Part shown: one piece after another, positions 16,262 to 23,809 of the stretch | How positions within the stretch are numbered: position 1 is the first letter of the stretch | How the letters are laid out: each line of letters starts with the position of its first letter | From: Hyphomonadaceae bacterium UBA1849 | GTDB lineage: Bacteria; Pseudomonadota; Alphaproteobacteria; Caulobacterales; Hyphomonadaceae | Length of the DNA: 64,000 nucleotides | Direction: 5' to 3' | NCBI GenBank assembly: GCA_002338565.1 | Contig: DDIN01000005.1 | Location: 9,057 to 73,056, forward strand | Notes under the pieces: generated by a model | Told to the model about the DNA's origin: nothing | The model's database searches: none | Seen by the model: only the letters and a program-made list of their open reading frames with translations | Translations under genes and position numbers: made by a program

Positions 16262-16417
16262 ATGCTACTTTTTCTTCTCTGGTGGCTGGTGGATGACCAT
16301 CTCGCAGAGGCTCTGAATGCGCCGGGTCTGGGCGAGCTGCCAATCTGGGTGCCGCTGATTATCTCGCTGGCGTTCTCGTGGACGTTTTCGGGCAAGATCC
16401 GTGACCGCAGAGGCTAG
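16262..16417 (+). CDS. 51-residue small membrane protein
   Basis: ATG 16262 follows AAGGA at 16250-16254 with 7-base spacing. The product starts MLLFLLWWLVDDHLAEAL and ends with a second hydrophobic stretch (LPIWVPLIISLAFSWTF) and a basic tail (SGKIRDRRG), giving one or two membrane segments. No family is recognised. Its ribosome binding site lies in an inverted repeat (16202-16256), so expression may be conditional. It is convergent with another small membrane gene three bases away, and repeats flank the pair. Confidence 0.6.
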   Translation: MLLFLLWWLVDDHLAEALNAPGLGELPIWVPLIISLAFSWTFSGKIRDRRG

Positions 16418-16420
16418 AGG

Positions 16421-16606
16421 CTAGCCCGCAATACACCACAAGCCCGTGCAGACGCCGAAGATGAGCTGCACGGCGAGGTCTAACAGGCCGCCAATCACCA
16501 GAATAGGCAGGCCCACCCACAGAAAGATTAGCCAGACCGCCATCAGAGTGATGCGCGGCTCTGGTATGGTTTCACCGGAAATCGTCTGAAGCTTTGACTT
16601 GGGCAT
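16421..16606 (-). CDS. 61-residue small membrane protein
   Basis: Encodes MPKSKLQTISGETIPEPR followed by a long hydrophobic region (ITLMAVWLIFLWVGLPILVIGG and LLDLAVQLIFGVCTGLWCIAG), likely two membrane helices. There is no strong ribosome binding site; AAAGA lies just before the ATG on the minus strand. No family is recognised. The composition is that of a real membrane protein rather than a chance frame, but coding status is not certain. Confidence 0.5.
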   Translation of the reverse strand: MPKSKLQTISGETIPEPRITLMAVWLIFLWVGLPILVIGGLLDLAVQLIFGVCTGLWCIAG

Positions 16607-16640
16607 TCTTTGTCTGCTCGCCTTGTGAGGTGTTACCGGT

Positions 16641-16662
16641 CACGAGCAACGCGAAGGCGCAG
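16641..16662. repeat. Direct repeat, copy 2
   Basis: CACGAGCAACGCGAAGGCGC plus AG, one mismatch to the copy at 16141-16162. It lies in the upstream region of the FemAB-like gene; translation through it (an upstream GTG-type frame from 16610) is considered spurious. Confidence 0.6.
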
Positions 16663-16765
16663 CGTGCCCGAACGAAGAGAGGATCAGCTCGCGAGCACAC
16701 TGAATGAAGCTCGCTGGTGCGCTCATAAACGAAAAACTAATACTAGCTGCTTAATTCTTTCTTTC

Positions 16766-17704
16766 ATGAGCAAGCACTGGTCCATCTCCGTTGATCAGAC
16801 ACCCCGCGCCCGATGGGATGCGGCGCTGAATGCTGTACCTGCGCCCTACCAGCAGGACTGGTCCTACGGCGAAGCGCTGGTACGCACCGGCGCTCAGGTC
16901 ATCCGCATTGCTCTGAACGATCCGAGCGGCAACATTTGCGGCCTTGCCCAGTTCATCCTGCGCCCGTTCGCCATGATTGCGCGCTTTGCGCTCTGCACGT
17001 ACGGCCCTGTCTGGGTGCGTCCGATGACGGAGCCCGAAAAGCAGGTCGCGCTGCGTACTCTGCGCCGCGAGTTGAAACTTCGCTGGCCGCGCCTGGTGGC
17101 AATCACCGTCGACGAGCCAATGGAGATGCCAGGCTTTAAGCGCGTCATGACCGGCGATGCGACGGTGCGGATCGAGCTGACCAAATCCGAAGACGAACTG
17201 CGTGCCGGCCTTGATGGCAAATGGCGTAACCGTCTCGTCGCGGCTGAGAAATCAGAGCTGAAGTTTACCTCGTCGGGCCACAAGCCGGGCCAGTATCAAT
17301 GGCTGCTGGACGAAGAGCTGAAACAGCGCGCGAAGAAGAAATATCACGGCCTGCCGCCGTCACTCGTCGAGGGCTGGCAGGAAGACAAGCAACGCGCCAA
17401 AGGCGGGGATAAACGCGGCGGTTTGCGGATTTATCGCGCTGATCTCGGCAAAGAGCCTGCTGCTGCGATGATGTTCCTCGCGCATGGCGCTATGGCGACC
17501 TACCATATTGGCTGGAGCTCTGAAGAGGGGCGCAAAGCTGGCGCTCATAACCTGATCCTCTGGAACGCGATGATGCGCCTGAAAGAAGAGGGCTACTCGG
17601 TTCTCGACCTTGGCGGCGTGAACACAGCCTCGGGCGCGGGCATTGCCCGCTTCAAGCTTGGTGCGGGCGGCAGCCTTATTCAGCGTCCGGGTGTATTTGT
17701 GTAG
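16766..17704 (+). CDS. GNAT/FemAB-like acyltransferase
   Basis: Encodes 312 residues from ATG 16766; the open frame extends upstream to 16610 but only through repeat DNA. The protein shows the two-lobed pattern of FemAB/BioF2-like GNAT proteins: an N-terminal lobe (QDWSYGEALVRTGAQVIRI, PVWVRPM), then a second lobe with ATYHIGWSSEEGRKAGAHNLILWNAM and a C-terminal VLDLGGVNT and FKLGAGGS. Such enzymes transfer an aminoacyl or acyl group onto a peptidoglycan or lipid precursor. Substrate is unknown. It converges on and overlaps the CPBP gene by 29 bp. Confidence 0.65.
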   Translation: MSKHWSISVDQTPRARWDAALNAVPAPYQQDWSYGEALVRTGAQVIRIALNDPSGNICGLAQFILRPFAMIARFALCTYGPVWVRPMTEPEKQVALRTLRRELKLRWPRLVAITVDEPMEMPGFKRVMTGDATVRIELTKSEDELRAGLDGKWRNRLVAAEKSELKFTSSGHKPGQYQWLLDEELKQRAKKKYHGLPPSLVEGWQEDKQRAKGGDKRGGLRIYRADLGKEPAAAMMFLAHGAMATYHIGWSSEEGRKAGAHNLILWNAMMRLKEEGYSVLDLGGVNTASGAGIARFKLGAGGSLIQRPGVFV

Positions 17705-18446
17705 CCTTTCCCGGCTTCATCAGACCAAGCCCGATCGGCAGAACAACAAGCCCGCGAATATCAACGAGAACATGGATTAGGACGACGAGCCACAGCTGAG
17801 CGGTGAGCACGTATACCGCTGTCAGGATCAGGCCGATAACGGTTGTCGCGATTATGCCGCCAACGCCCTGATAGGCGTGCCCCACCCCGAACATCAAAGC
17901 TGCAATCACATAGGATAGAATGAAGTTTCCGGTGATGTAGTAGAGCGCAAGCGGCAGCAGCAGGCGAAAGGCGATCTCCTCGACAATCCCTGCATTTAAA
18001 GACAAGAGATAGCCCCATCGAGCTTCCTTCTGGTTACGCGCCATAAGGGCGACTGCGCCGCCTTTCGGCAGGTCTTCGATTTTCTGAATGAAGGGAATAA
18101 CGGTTGTGGCTGCAAGCGGTATGAAAAATACCGCGGCTATGATCCAGCCTATACGTGCCAGTTCGCCGTGCGTGCTGCCCATGAAGGACAGTATTTCCAT
18201 GCGGGCAGCGTTCAGAATTTCCGGATAGTCTATCAGCCCATTCAGACTGGATAAGGCGGCAAGGCCAATAATGGCTGCCACGCCGTATTTCAGCGAGGAT
18301 TCGATCAGCATTTTACGGAAGTATTTCCGCCGTTTGGCGCTGTCGGTTTCCTCAACAAAAGCAGGAAATGTTTTGAAGTCGTCCCATACCTGGTGGGCAA
18401 GAAACGCGATACTGATCAACAAAATGATCCAGCTTGTCAAAACCAT
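17676..18446 (-). CDS. CPBP family intramembrane metalloprotease
   Basis: Encodes 256 residues with about seven hydrophobic segments. The three CPBP (Rce1-like) motifs are in order: EEIAFR (EExxxR), FGVGHAYQG (FxxxH) and the late HVLVD. These supply the glutamate and histidine residues of the membrane-embedded active site. Bacterial members process prenylated-like proteins or bacteriocin-related peptides; the target here is unknown. The 3' end overlaps the convergent FemAB-like gene. Upstream on the same strand is a small membrane protein gene. Confidence 0.9.
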   Translation of the reverse strand: MVLTSWIILLISIAFLAHQVWDDFKTFPAFVEETDSAKRRKYFRKMLIESSLKYGVAAIIGLAALSSLNGLIDYPEILNAARMEILSFMGSTHGELARIGWIIAAVFFIPLAATTVIPFIQKIEDLPKGGAVALMARNQKEARWGYLLSLNAGIVEEIAFRLLLPLALYYITGNFILSYVIAALMFGVGHAYQGVGGIIATTVIGLILTAVYVLTAQLWLVVLIHVLVDIRGLVVLPIGLGLMKPGKATQIHPDAE

Positions 18447-18515
18447 AAATATCGCCCCTCAAAATCTGTAAAGTATGGTCTTCATGTAGGGGCGATATAT
18501 CGATTTACAATAAGT

Positions 18516-18653
18516 CTATGCGGCGGCAACAACGGCCACGCCAATACCAAGCGTGAGAAGAGCGATTGCTGTGGAAACCGTCAGAACAAGAAACATCCCT
18601 GGCACTCGTTCACCTTGGCGGGCTTCGTTTGTTTCAAGATTTGTGCGGCTCAT
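18516..18653 (-). CDS. 45-residue small membrane protein
   Basis: ATG 18653 is preceded on the minus strand by AAAGGAG at ideal spacing, so I prefer it over a longer upstream frame to 18710. The product has a polar N-terminus (MSRTNLETNEARQGERVPG) and one hydrophobic helix to the end (MFLVLTVSTAIALLTLGIGV). Family not recognised. It lies 69 bp upstream of the CPBP protease gene on the same strand and could be co-expressed with it; whether it is a substrate is speculation. Confidence 0.62.
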   Translation of the reverse strand: MSRTNLETNEARQGERVPGMFLVLTVSTAIALLTLGIGVAVVAAA

Positions 18654-18779
18654 AATAACTCCTTTTTTCGGTTCATAGTGTATACGCACGAAGCACCTCT
18701 CTGGTTTCATTTATCTCCTGAAAACCGATGTTGACACCGGTGTCATTCGCGCAATTATGGAGACAAACGGGAGGATTTC

Positions 18780-19658
18780 ATGAAACTGATGACGTCGCGA
18801 TTTATTCTGGGCACCCTTATGAGCATGAGTGCAGCTTGTGCGCAGGCTGATGGCCAGGGGCCGGCGTCGCCTATCCCGCAAGTTCCGGAGCTTTCCGGGC
18901 GTATTATCATTGCCGGCGATTCAATAGCAGCTGACTATCCTCTTGAACGAGCGCCTCAGATCGGCTGGGGGCAGGTGCTTGATTACTATCTGCCAGATGA
19001 TGTCGAGGTGCTGAACCTGGCCGTGAATGGGCGCAGCACGAAAAGCTATATCGATGAAGGCCGCTGGGACGCGCTGATGGATGAGGTCGGGGCTGGAGAT
19101 ATCGTTCTCATCAGTTTCGGCCATAATGACTCGCGTGATGATGCGCCGGAACGCTACGCCGCGCCTGAAGGCGCGTACCGTGAGAATCTTATCCGGTTCG
19201 CATCCGACGTGCAGGGCGCTGGTGGCGAGCCCGTTTTTCTTTCATCGGCGGCGCGCAGGCTCTGGGAAGGGCCAGCTATGGTCGAAACGCACGGGCTATA
19301 CCGACAAAATGCGTTCAATGCTGCGATTGAGGCTGGTGTAGATTACATCGATCTGGCCCAGCTTTCCCTGGACTATTTTGAAACGCTGGGCCGCGTCGCC
19401 ACGAAAGACGATTTTCTCTGGCTCACTGCGGAAGAGGTCGCAGAGCGTCTGCCTGCCTATGTCGAGCGCTATCCAGATGGCATTGAAGACAACACCCATT
19501 TCACTGAGACAGGCGCGTGCGGCGTCGCGCGCATTATCGCTGAACGTCTCGGCAATGAGTTTGGCCTGCACGGTGACACGGCGATCAGCGATGAACCTGC
19601 TGATGAAGCGGGTCGACCGGCTGATGTGCTGGCGTGTGCAGCTGTAGCCTGGGAGTAG
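18780..19658 (+). CDS. Exported SGNH/GDSL hydrolase, rhamnogalacturonan acetylesterase-like
   Basis: Encodes 292 residues with an N-terminal signal sequence ending near AACAQA. The SGNH blocks are present: IIAGDSIAADYP (nucleophile Ser), NLAVNGRSTKSY (Gly block), SFGHNDSRDD (Asn block) and EDNTHFTETGA (Asp and His). This order and the GRST motif match the rhamnogalacturonan acetylesterase (YesT) group, which removes acetyl groups from pectin-type polysaccharides in the periplasm or outside. No pectin-degradation genes are adjacent, so the real substrate may be another acetylated glycan. ATG 18780 follows GGGAGG. Confidence 0.88.
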   Translation: MKLMTSRFILGTLMSMSAACAQADGQGPASPIPQVPELSGRIIIAGDSIAADYPLERAPQIGWGQVLDYYLPDDVEVLNLAVNGRSTKSYIDEGRWDALMDEVGAGDIVLISFGHNDSRDDAPERYAAPEGAYRENLIRFASDVQGAGGEPVFLSSAARRLWEGPAMVETHGLYRQNAFNAAIEAGVDYIDLAQLSLDYFETLGRVATKDDFLWLTAEEVAERLPAYVERYPDGIEDNTHFTETGACGVARIIAERLGNEFGLHGDTAISDEPADEAGRPADVLACAAVAWE

Positions 19659-19664
19659 GGCTGG

Positions 19665-20045
19665 TTACTCGGCTGGTACTTCTGTCTGGATAGACTGCAA
19701 GTAGGCGATCAGCGCTTCCGTCCCGAGCGGGCCAAAATCAAAATCCGGCATGTCCAGCGCACCCACATGTATGCCTTCGCGGAAATCATCGCCAATGGCT
19801 TCAGCATCGAATTCGACAAACACGGTGCGAAGCGGCGGCGCGTCCTGACGCGGGCTGTCACCTTCAGCGCCGATTGCATGGCAGGCTGTGCAATTTTCTT
19901 CGACGATTGCACGGCCTTCGGAAATCAGATCGGCACGTTCTTCAGCGATCATTGCGTCAACTGGCGCTGTTGATGTCTCTTCCGATTGCGAACAGGCTGC
20001 CAGAGCGATGACGGCGACAGGAAAGAGAAGCGCTGCAGATTTCAT
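19665..20045 (-). CDS. Lipoprotein c-type cytochrome
   Basis: Encodes 126 residues. The N-terminus is a lipoprotein signal (VAVIALAAC, lipid Cys18). One haem c site is CTACH at residues 52-56, and MPDFDFGPLGTEALIAYLQSI contains the distal methionine and the closing helix of class I cytochromes. It should be anchored in the periplasm and pass single electrons. No oxidase or dehydrogenase partner is adjacent. It is convergent with the SGNH hydrolase and divergent from purD. Confidence 0.9.
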   Translation of the reverse strand: MKSAALLFPVAVIALAACSQSEETSTAPVDAMIAEERADLISEGRAIVEENCTACHAIGAEGDSPRQDAPPLRTVFVEFDAEAIGDDFREGIHVGALDMPDFDFGPLGTEALIAYLQSIQTEVPAE

Positions 20046-20176
20046 ATGACCATGCCTTTTGAGGTGAATCTCACTTCAGTCTATCACAGAGGCAATCGGT
20101 TCATGCAAGTCAGCAGAATGCGCATCAGGCCTGTAAATCGCTTGACGGGACGTGAGCAGTTTTACATGTGGGGCAT

Positions 20177-21460
20177 ATGAATATTCTGGTGATCGGATCG
20201 GGCGGCCGCGAACACGCCCTTGCCTGGAAAATCAATCAGTCTCTGCTGGTTGATGAAGTATGGTCTGCGCCCGGTAATCCGGGCATGCACAATGTCGGGC
20301 CATGCTTCGACGTGAAGGCAACCGATCTGGATGGTCTTGAGAAGCTCGCAAAGCAGCTCGACCCTGATCTGATTATTGTTGGGCCGGAACAACCTCTGGC
20401 AGACGGTCTTGCAGATCGCCTTCGCGGCGCTGGCTATGATGTGTTTGGCCCGAGCGCAGCTGCAGCGCAGATTGAAGCGTCCAAAGGTTTCTCCAAAGAC
20501 CTGATGGCGAAATATGACATTCCGACTGCGCGGTATCAGCGCGTGAAGACGGTCGAAGCGGCTTCTGCCTTCCTCGATACGCTGGAAGCGCCATACGTGC
20601 TCAAAGCTGATGGTCTGGCGGCCGGTAAAGGTGTGGTGATCGCTGAAAGCCGCGCGGACGCTGACGAGGCCGTGAAAACCATGCTGGATGGCCAGTTTGG
20701 TGATGCGTCTGCTGAGCTCGTCATTGAAGAGTTCATGCAGGGCGAAGAGGCGAGCGTGTTCGCGATCACCGACGGTGAGAATTTCCTTTGCCTGCCAGCA
20801 GCTCAGGACCATAAGCGTGCCTTTGATGGTGATAAGGGCCCGAATACAGGCGGCATGGGGGCTTATGCACCTGCGCCAATCATGACTGATGCGCTCATGG
20901 CAGACGTGGAGGAGCGTGTGGTCGTTCCATCGCTCAAAGGTCTCGCCGCAGAGGACGCAAAGTTTCAGGGCGTGCTCTATATCGGCCTCATGATCACTGA
21001 GGAAGGCCCGAAGGTCGTTGAGTATAACTGCCGCTTCGGTGATCCTGAGTGTCAGGTTCTCATGATGGGCCTTCAGGGCGATATCGTGCCGCTGCTTCTG
21101 GCAAGCTCCACGGGTGGATATTCCGCGCGTGATTTTGCTGCGCTCGCCCCGGCAGGCGGATTTGATCCTGCGGTGACGGTGGTCATGGCGACCAAGGGTT
21201 ATCCGGAAGCCTATGATAAGGGCTCTGGAATTCAGGGCGTTGAAACGGCTGAACTGCTGGAAGGCGTGAAGGTTTTCCACGCCGGTACGGATGTTGCGCC
21301 GGATGGAGCTCTGATTGCCGTTGGCGGACGTGTGCTGAATGTGACCGCAACGGCGCCAACAATCGATGAAGCGTTCCAGCGGGCTTATTCTGGTGTGAAT
21401 GCGATTGACTGGCCGGAAGGGTTTTACCGCTCTGACATTGGCTGGCGCGTCAGACGCTGA
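20177..21460 (+). CDS. purD: Phosphoribosylamine-glycine ligase (GAR synthetase)
   Basis: Encodes 427 residues from ATG 20177 (a GTG nine bases upstream would add MGH). It catalyses the ATP-dependent joining of glycine to phosphoribosylamine in purine synthesis. The start MNILVIGSGGREHALAWK, the ATP-grasp core VLKADGLAAGKGVVIAE, the conserved GPNTGGMGAYAPAP, and NCRFGDPECQVLMM are diagnostic. The last 37 bases overlap the convergent HisKA gene. No other purine gene is in the window. Confidence 0.98.
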   Translation: MNILVIGSGGREHALAWKINQSLLVDEVWSAPGNPGMHNVGPCFDVKATDLDGLEKLAKQLDPDLIIVGPEQPLADGLADRLRGAGYDVFGPSAAAAQIEASKGFSKDLMAKYDIPTARYQRVKTVEAASAFLDTLEAPYVLKADGLAAGKGVVIAESRADADEAVKTMLDGQFGDASAELVIEEFMQGEEASVFAITDGENFLCLPAAQDHKRAFDGDKGPNTGGMGAYAPAPIMTDALMADVEERVVVPSLKGLAAEDAKFQGVLYIGLMITEEGPKVVEYNCRFGDPECQVLMMGLQGDIVPLLLASSTGGYSARDFAALAPAGGFDPAVTVVMATKGYPEAYDKGSGIQGVETAELLEGVKVFHAGTDVAPDGALIAVGGRVLNVTATAPTIDEAFQRAYSGVNAIDWPEGFYRSDIGWRVRR

Positions 21461-21861
21461 ACGCCGATCGGCATATCGACGTCCTCGCGTCGGTTTCCAA
21501 AACCTTTTAGCGCACTTTCGATGAGCGAGGTCATGGTCTGAACGGCGTTTCGGATCTGGCTGCACTTGTCCAGCACCCGATCGCGATTGTCTCCGTCCGC
21601 GATTTTTTCGATGCGGGCTGCGACGCCGTCAACGACGGTGAGCGGCGTACGGAATTCGTGATTGATGGACGTGATCAGCGCGTACTGAAGCGTGACGAGC
21701 TGTTTTTCTTTTTCGAGGGCCGCCGCCAGATTTCTGTTCGCCTCGTATAGCTCACGGCTGCGAGCTTCAAGAAGTTGTTCTGCCTCTTTCCGTGCGGCTT
21801 TCTCGCGGTTGTATCGGGTGCGAGATACCGTGTCAGGGATGGCAGACGGCGGTTGGGTCAT
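21424..21861 (-). CDS. HisKA-only protein (histidine kinase dimerisation domain without ATPase), coupled to H-NOX
   Basis: Encodes 145 residues. Residues 15-60 form a coiled coil (REKAARKEAEQLLEARSREL). Residues 58-115 form a HisKA four-helix segment with the phospho-acceptor His68 in INHEFRTPLTVVDG. There is no N, G1 or G2 box: the protein ends after residue 145 where purD begins on the other strand, so no ATPase domain can follow. ATG 21861 overlaps the H-NOX stop (ATGA). Inference: it may receive or pass phosphate as a partner of another kinase, or regulate it by dimer exchange, under control of the H-NOX protein. Confidence 0.82.
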   Translation of the reverse strand: MTQPPSAIPDTVSRTRYNREKAARKEAEQLLEARSRELYEANRNLAAALEKEKQLVTLQYALITSINHEFRTPLTVVDGVAARIEKIADGDNRDRVLDKCSQIRNAVQTMTSLIESALKGFGNRREDVDMPIGVQRLTRQPMSER

Positions 21862-22409
21862 TTCACCGCCTCCAGCGTGATCGTGAATTCTGAAATCGTC
21901 AGATTGCCGTCCTGCGACACCTTGCGAGTGATCGTGCCCTTCTCTCCATAATGGTCGAGCGTGGCTTCGATCAGACCTTCGCAGAAATCGACCAGACCGC
22001 GGCGCGAACGATAGGTGAGGACCATCACGCCGGGTTGGGGAAATACCGATACAAAAGTCGGCAGGTCGACATCCTGATGCAGCTTTTTGACTTCGACGTG
22101 GATTTCTTCTTCCACGGACTCAAGGAGCTCAAAGGCCGTTCGCTTCGTGATGAAGAAATGGGTGTAACTGCTGGAGAAATATTTCAGCATCCAGTGGCCA
22201 AAGGCTTTTTGAAGCGCTTCGACGCTAAGACCGGTTTCGCCGGAGAAACCCTGAACAAGTGCGATGAGATCGGAGCTCGGATAATTGCCAACGGCGCTGT
22301 AGGCACCACCGCCAGAGAGCGGGCATCCCGAGATAACGTGATCAACCCGGTCTTCACCGACCGCTTCGTCAGCCATTGCCAGAAGCTCTGTAAAAATGAG
22401 TCCTTTCAC
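21858..22409 (-). CDS. H-NOX (haem NO-binding) sensor protein
   Basis: Encodes 183 residues, a stand-alone HNOB domain. It opens with the signature MKGLIFTELLAMADEAVG. The proximal haem ligand is probably His84 (SYTHFF), and the propionate-binding Y-x-S-x-R motif is Tyr133-Ser135-Arg137 (TYRSRRG). HVEVKKL also fits the family. Known facultative anaerobe H-NOX proteins bind NO and inhibit a partner histidine kinase or diguanylate cyclase. GTG 22409 is used, after GGAGAG. It is co-translated with the HisKA-only gene, so NO signalling through that protein is the natural reading. Confidence 0.92.
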   Translation of the reverse strand: MKGLIFTELLAMADEAVGEDRVDHVISGCPLSGGGAYSAVGNYPSSDLIALVQGFSGETGLSVEALQKAFGHWMLKYFSSSYTHFFITKRTAFELLESVEEEIHVEVKKLHQDVDLPTFVSVFPQPGVMVLTYRSRRGLVDFCEGLIEATLDHYGEKGTITRKVSQDGNLTISEFTITLEAVK

Positions 22410-22505
22410 GGTTCTCTCCGCCTGTTCCTGATGACGTAGAGTAATGTGAAAGCGTTAAAATACTCGCTCTTGTCGTTAGTGAATTCGGGTATGTGATTCA
22501 ACTAT

Positions 22506-22521
22506 ACGCAATGGATTGCGT
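22506..22521. promoter_or_regulatory. Perfect palindrome between H-NOX and phosphotransferase genes
   Basis: ACGCAATGGATTGCGT has 7-bp perfect arms around GG. It lies in the divergent promoter region, about 97 bp before the H-NOX start and 69 bp before the phosphotransferase start. A dimeric repressor or activator site is possible; it does not match NsrR or FNR consensus that I know. Confidence 0.4.
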
Positions 22522-22589
22522 TAAGCACAGTAATCGCTAAGTTCACGCGCGAAGAATTAAAACAGTCAGTCAGCAGGGGAGACGCGCAC

Positions 22590-23678
22590 ATGTCAGTTCA
22601 TGGCGCATCAGCACAAGAGATGTTCAGCGGCACGAAAGAAGTCGCAGACACGCACAAATTCAACGAAGACAATCTCTATCAATGGATGACAGAGAATGTT
22701 GAAGGCTTTGAAGGCCCGATGGATGTGCGCCAGTTCAAAGGCGGCCAGTCCAACCCGACCTTCAAGCTGATTACTCCGAAAAAAGCCTACGTTATGCGTC
22801 GTAAGCCGCCGGGCAAGCTGCTGCCGTCTGCGCACGCAGTTGACCGTGAATTCCGCGTGATCAATGCGCTCTATCCGCTCGGTTTCCCTGTCGCGCGTCC
22901 GTATGGACTGTGCGAAGACGAGAGCGTTGTCGGCACGATGTTCTACGTGATGGACAATGTAGACGGCCGCATTCTCTGGGATGGTACACTGCCGGATTAC
23001 GAGCCTGCGCAGCGCCGCGCGATCTACGAAGCGAAAGTGAAAACCTTCGCTGACCTCCACAATGTGGATTGGAAAGCTGCTGGCCTGGAAGGCTTCGGCA
23101 AGGAAGGCGATTATGTTGCCCGCCAGATCCACCGCTGGACGAAGCAGTATGTCGCGTCTGAAACGGCAACCATTCCGGAAATGAACAAGCTGATCGACTG
23201 GCTGCCGAAGAATATTCCGGCTGGCGAGACGACGACGATTGTTCATGGCGACTACCGTCTCGACAATATGATCCTCCACCCGACAGAACCAAAAGTCATT
23301 GCGGTTCTGGACTGGGAGCTGTCCACGCTTGGCGATCCATTGGCAGACTTCACCTATCACTTGATGAACTGGGTGATGCCAAGCTCTGATAGCCGTGGCG
23401 CGCTGGCAAACATCGAAGATTTGAACGCGTACGGCATTCCGACGATGGAAGAATATATCGACATGTATTGCGCGCATCGCGGCCTGAACGGCATGCCGGA
23501 CGTGCATTATTACTTCGCGTATAACGGCTTCCGTCTGGCAGGCATTGTTCAGGGTATTGTCGGCCGTGTACGTGACGGAACCGCGTCCAACGCAAACGCT
23601 GCGCAAATGGAAGAGCGCGTGCCTCTGCTCGCGAAATTCGCATACGGCGAAGCGCAGAAAGCTGGCCTTGCCGACTAA
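22590..23678 (+). CDS. Phosphotransferase family protein (ACAD10/11 APH-like)
   Basis: Encodes 362 residues. The aminoglycoside-phosphotransferase fold is clear: QFKGGQSNPTFKLITPKKAYVMRRKPPG (nucleotide loop and Lys), HGDYRLDNMILHP (catalytic HGD..N) and VLDWELSTLGDPLADF (metal-binding D). This subgroup is linked in other bacteria to acyl-CoA dehydrogenases (ACAD10/11 N-terminal domain), which phosphorylate 4-hydroxyacids during catabolism. No dehydrogenase is adjacent here. ATG 22590 follows GGGGAGA. An intrinsic terminator follows. Confidence 0.9.
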   Translation: MSVHGASAQEMFSGTKEVADTHKFNEDNLYQWMTENVEGFEGPMDVRQFKGGQSNPTFKLITPKKAYVMRRKPPGKLLPSAHAVDREFRVINALYPLGFPVARPYGLCEDESVVGTMFYVMDNVDGRILWDGTLPDYEPAQRRAIYEAKVKTFADLHNVDWKAAGLEGFGKEGDYVARQIHRWTKQYVASETATIPEMNKLIDWLPKNIPAGETTTIVHGDYRLDNMILHPTEPKVIAVLDWELSTLGDPLADFTYHLMNWVMPSSDSRGALANIEDLNAYGIPTMEEYIDMYCAHRGLNGMPDVHYYFAYNGFRLAGIVQGIVGRVRDGTASNANAAQMEERVPLLAKFAYGEAQKAGLAD

Positions 23679-23702
23679 GCCTGCGCAACAATCAAAACCT
23701 CT

Positions 23703-23738
23703 GAAACCCCTCTGCCAGCGCCGAGGGGTTTCGTTTTT
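23703..23738 (+). terminator. Intrinsic terminator after the phosphotransferase gene
   Basis: GAAACCCCTC 23703-23712 pairs with GAGGGGTTTC 23723-23732, followed by GTTTTTC. A clear rho-independent structure. Confidence 0.9.
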
Positions 23739-23809
23739 CGGGGAACTTTACCGGCCACGCAGGCGTCTTATTTCCGCCCAGATGGCAGCGCATATGCGCG
23801 CATCGTTTA

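Noticed and set aside
16610..16765. N-terminal extension of the FemAB-like protein
   Set aside because: The extension translates repeat DNA and has no ribosome binding site; ATG 16766 fits the family better.
20162..21565. Long antisense frame opposite purD
   Set aside because: It covers a certain gene (purD) and its protein has the His/Arg-rich look of an antisense frame.
22608..23606. Long antisense frame opposite the phosphotransferase gene
   Set aside because: Shadow of a well-supported gene; no conserved motif.
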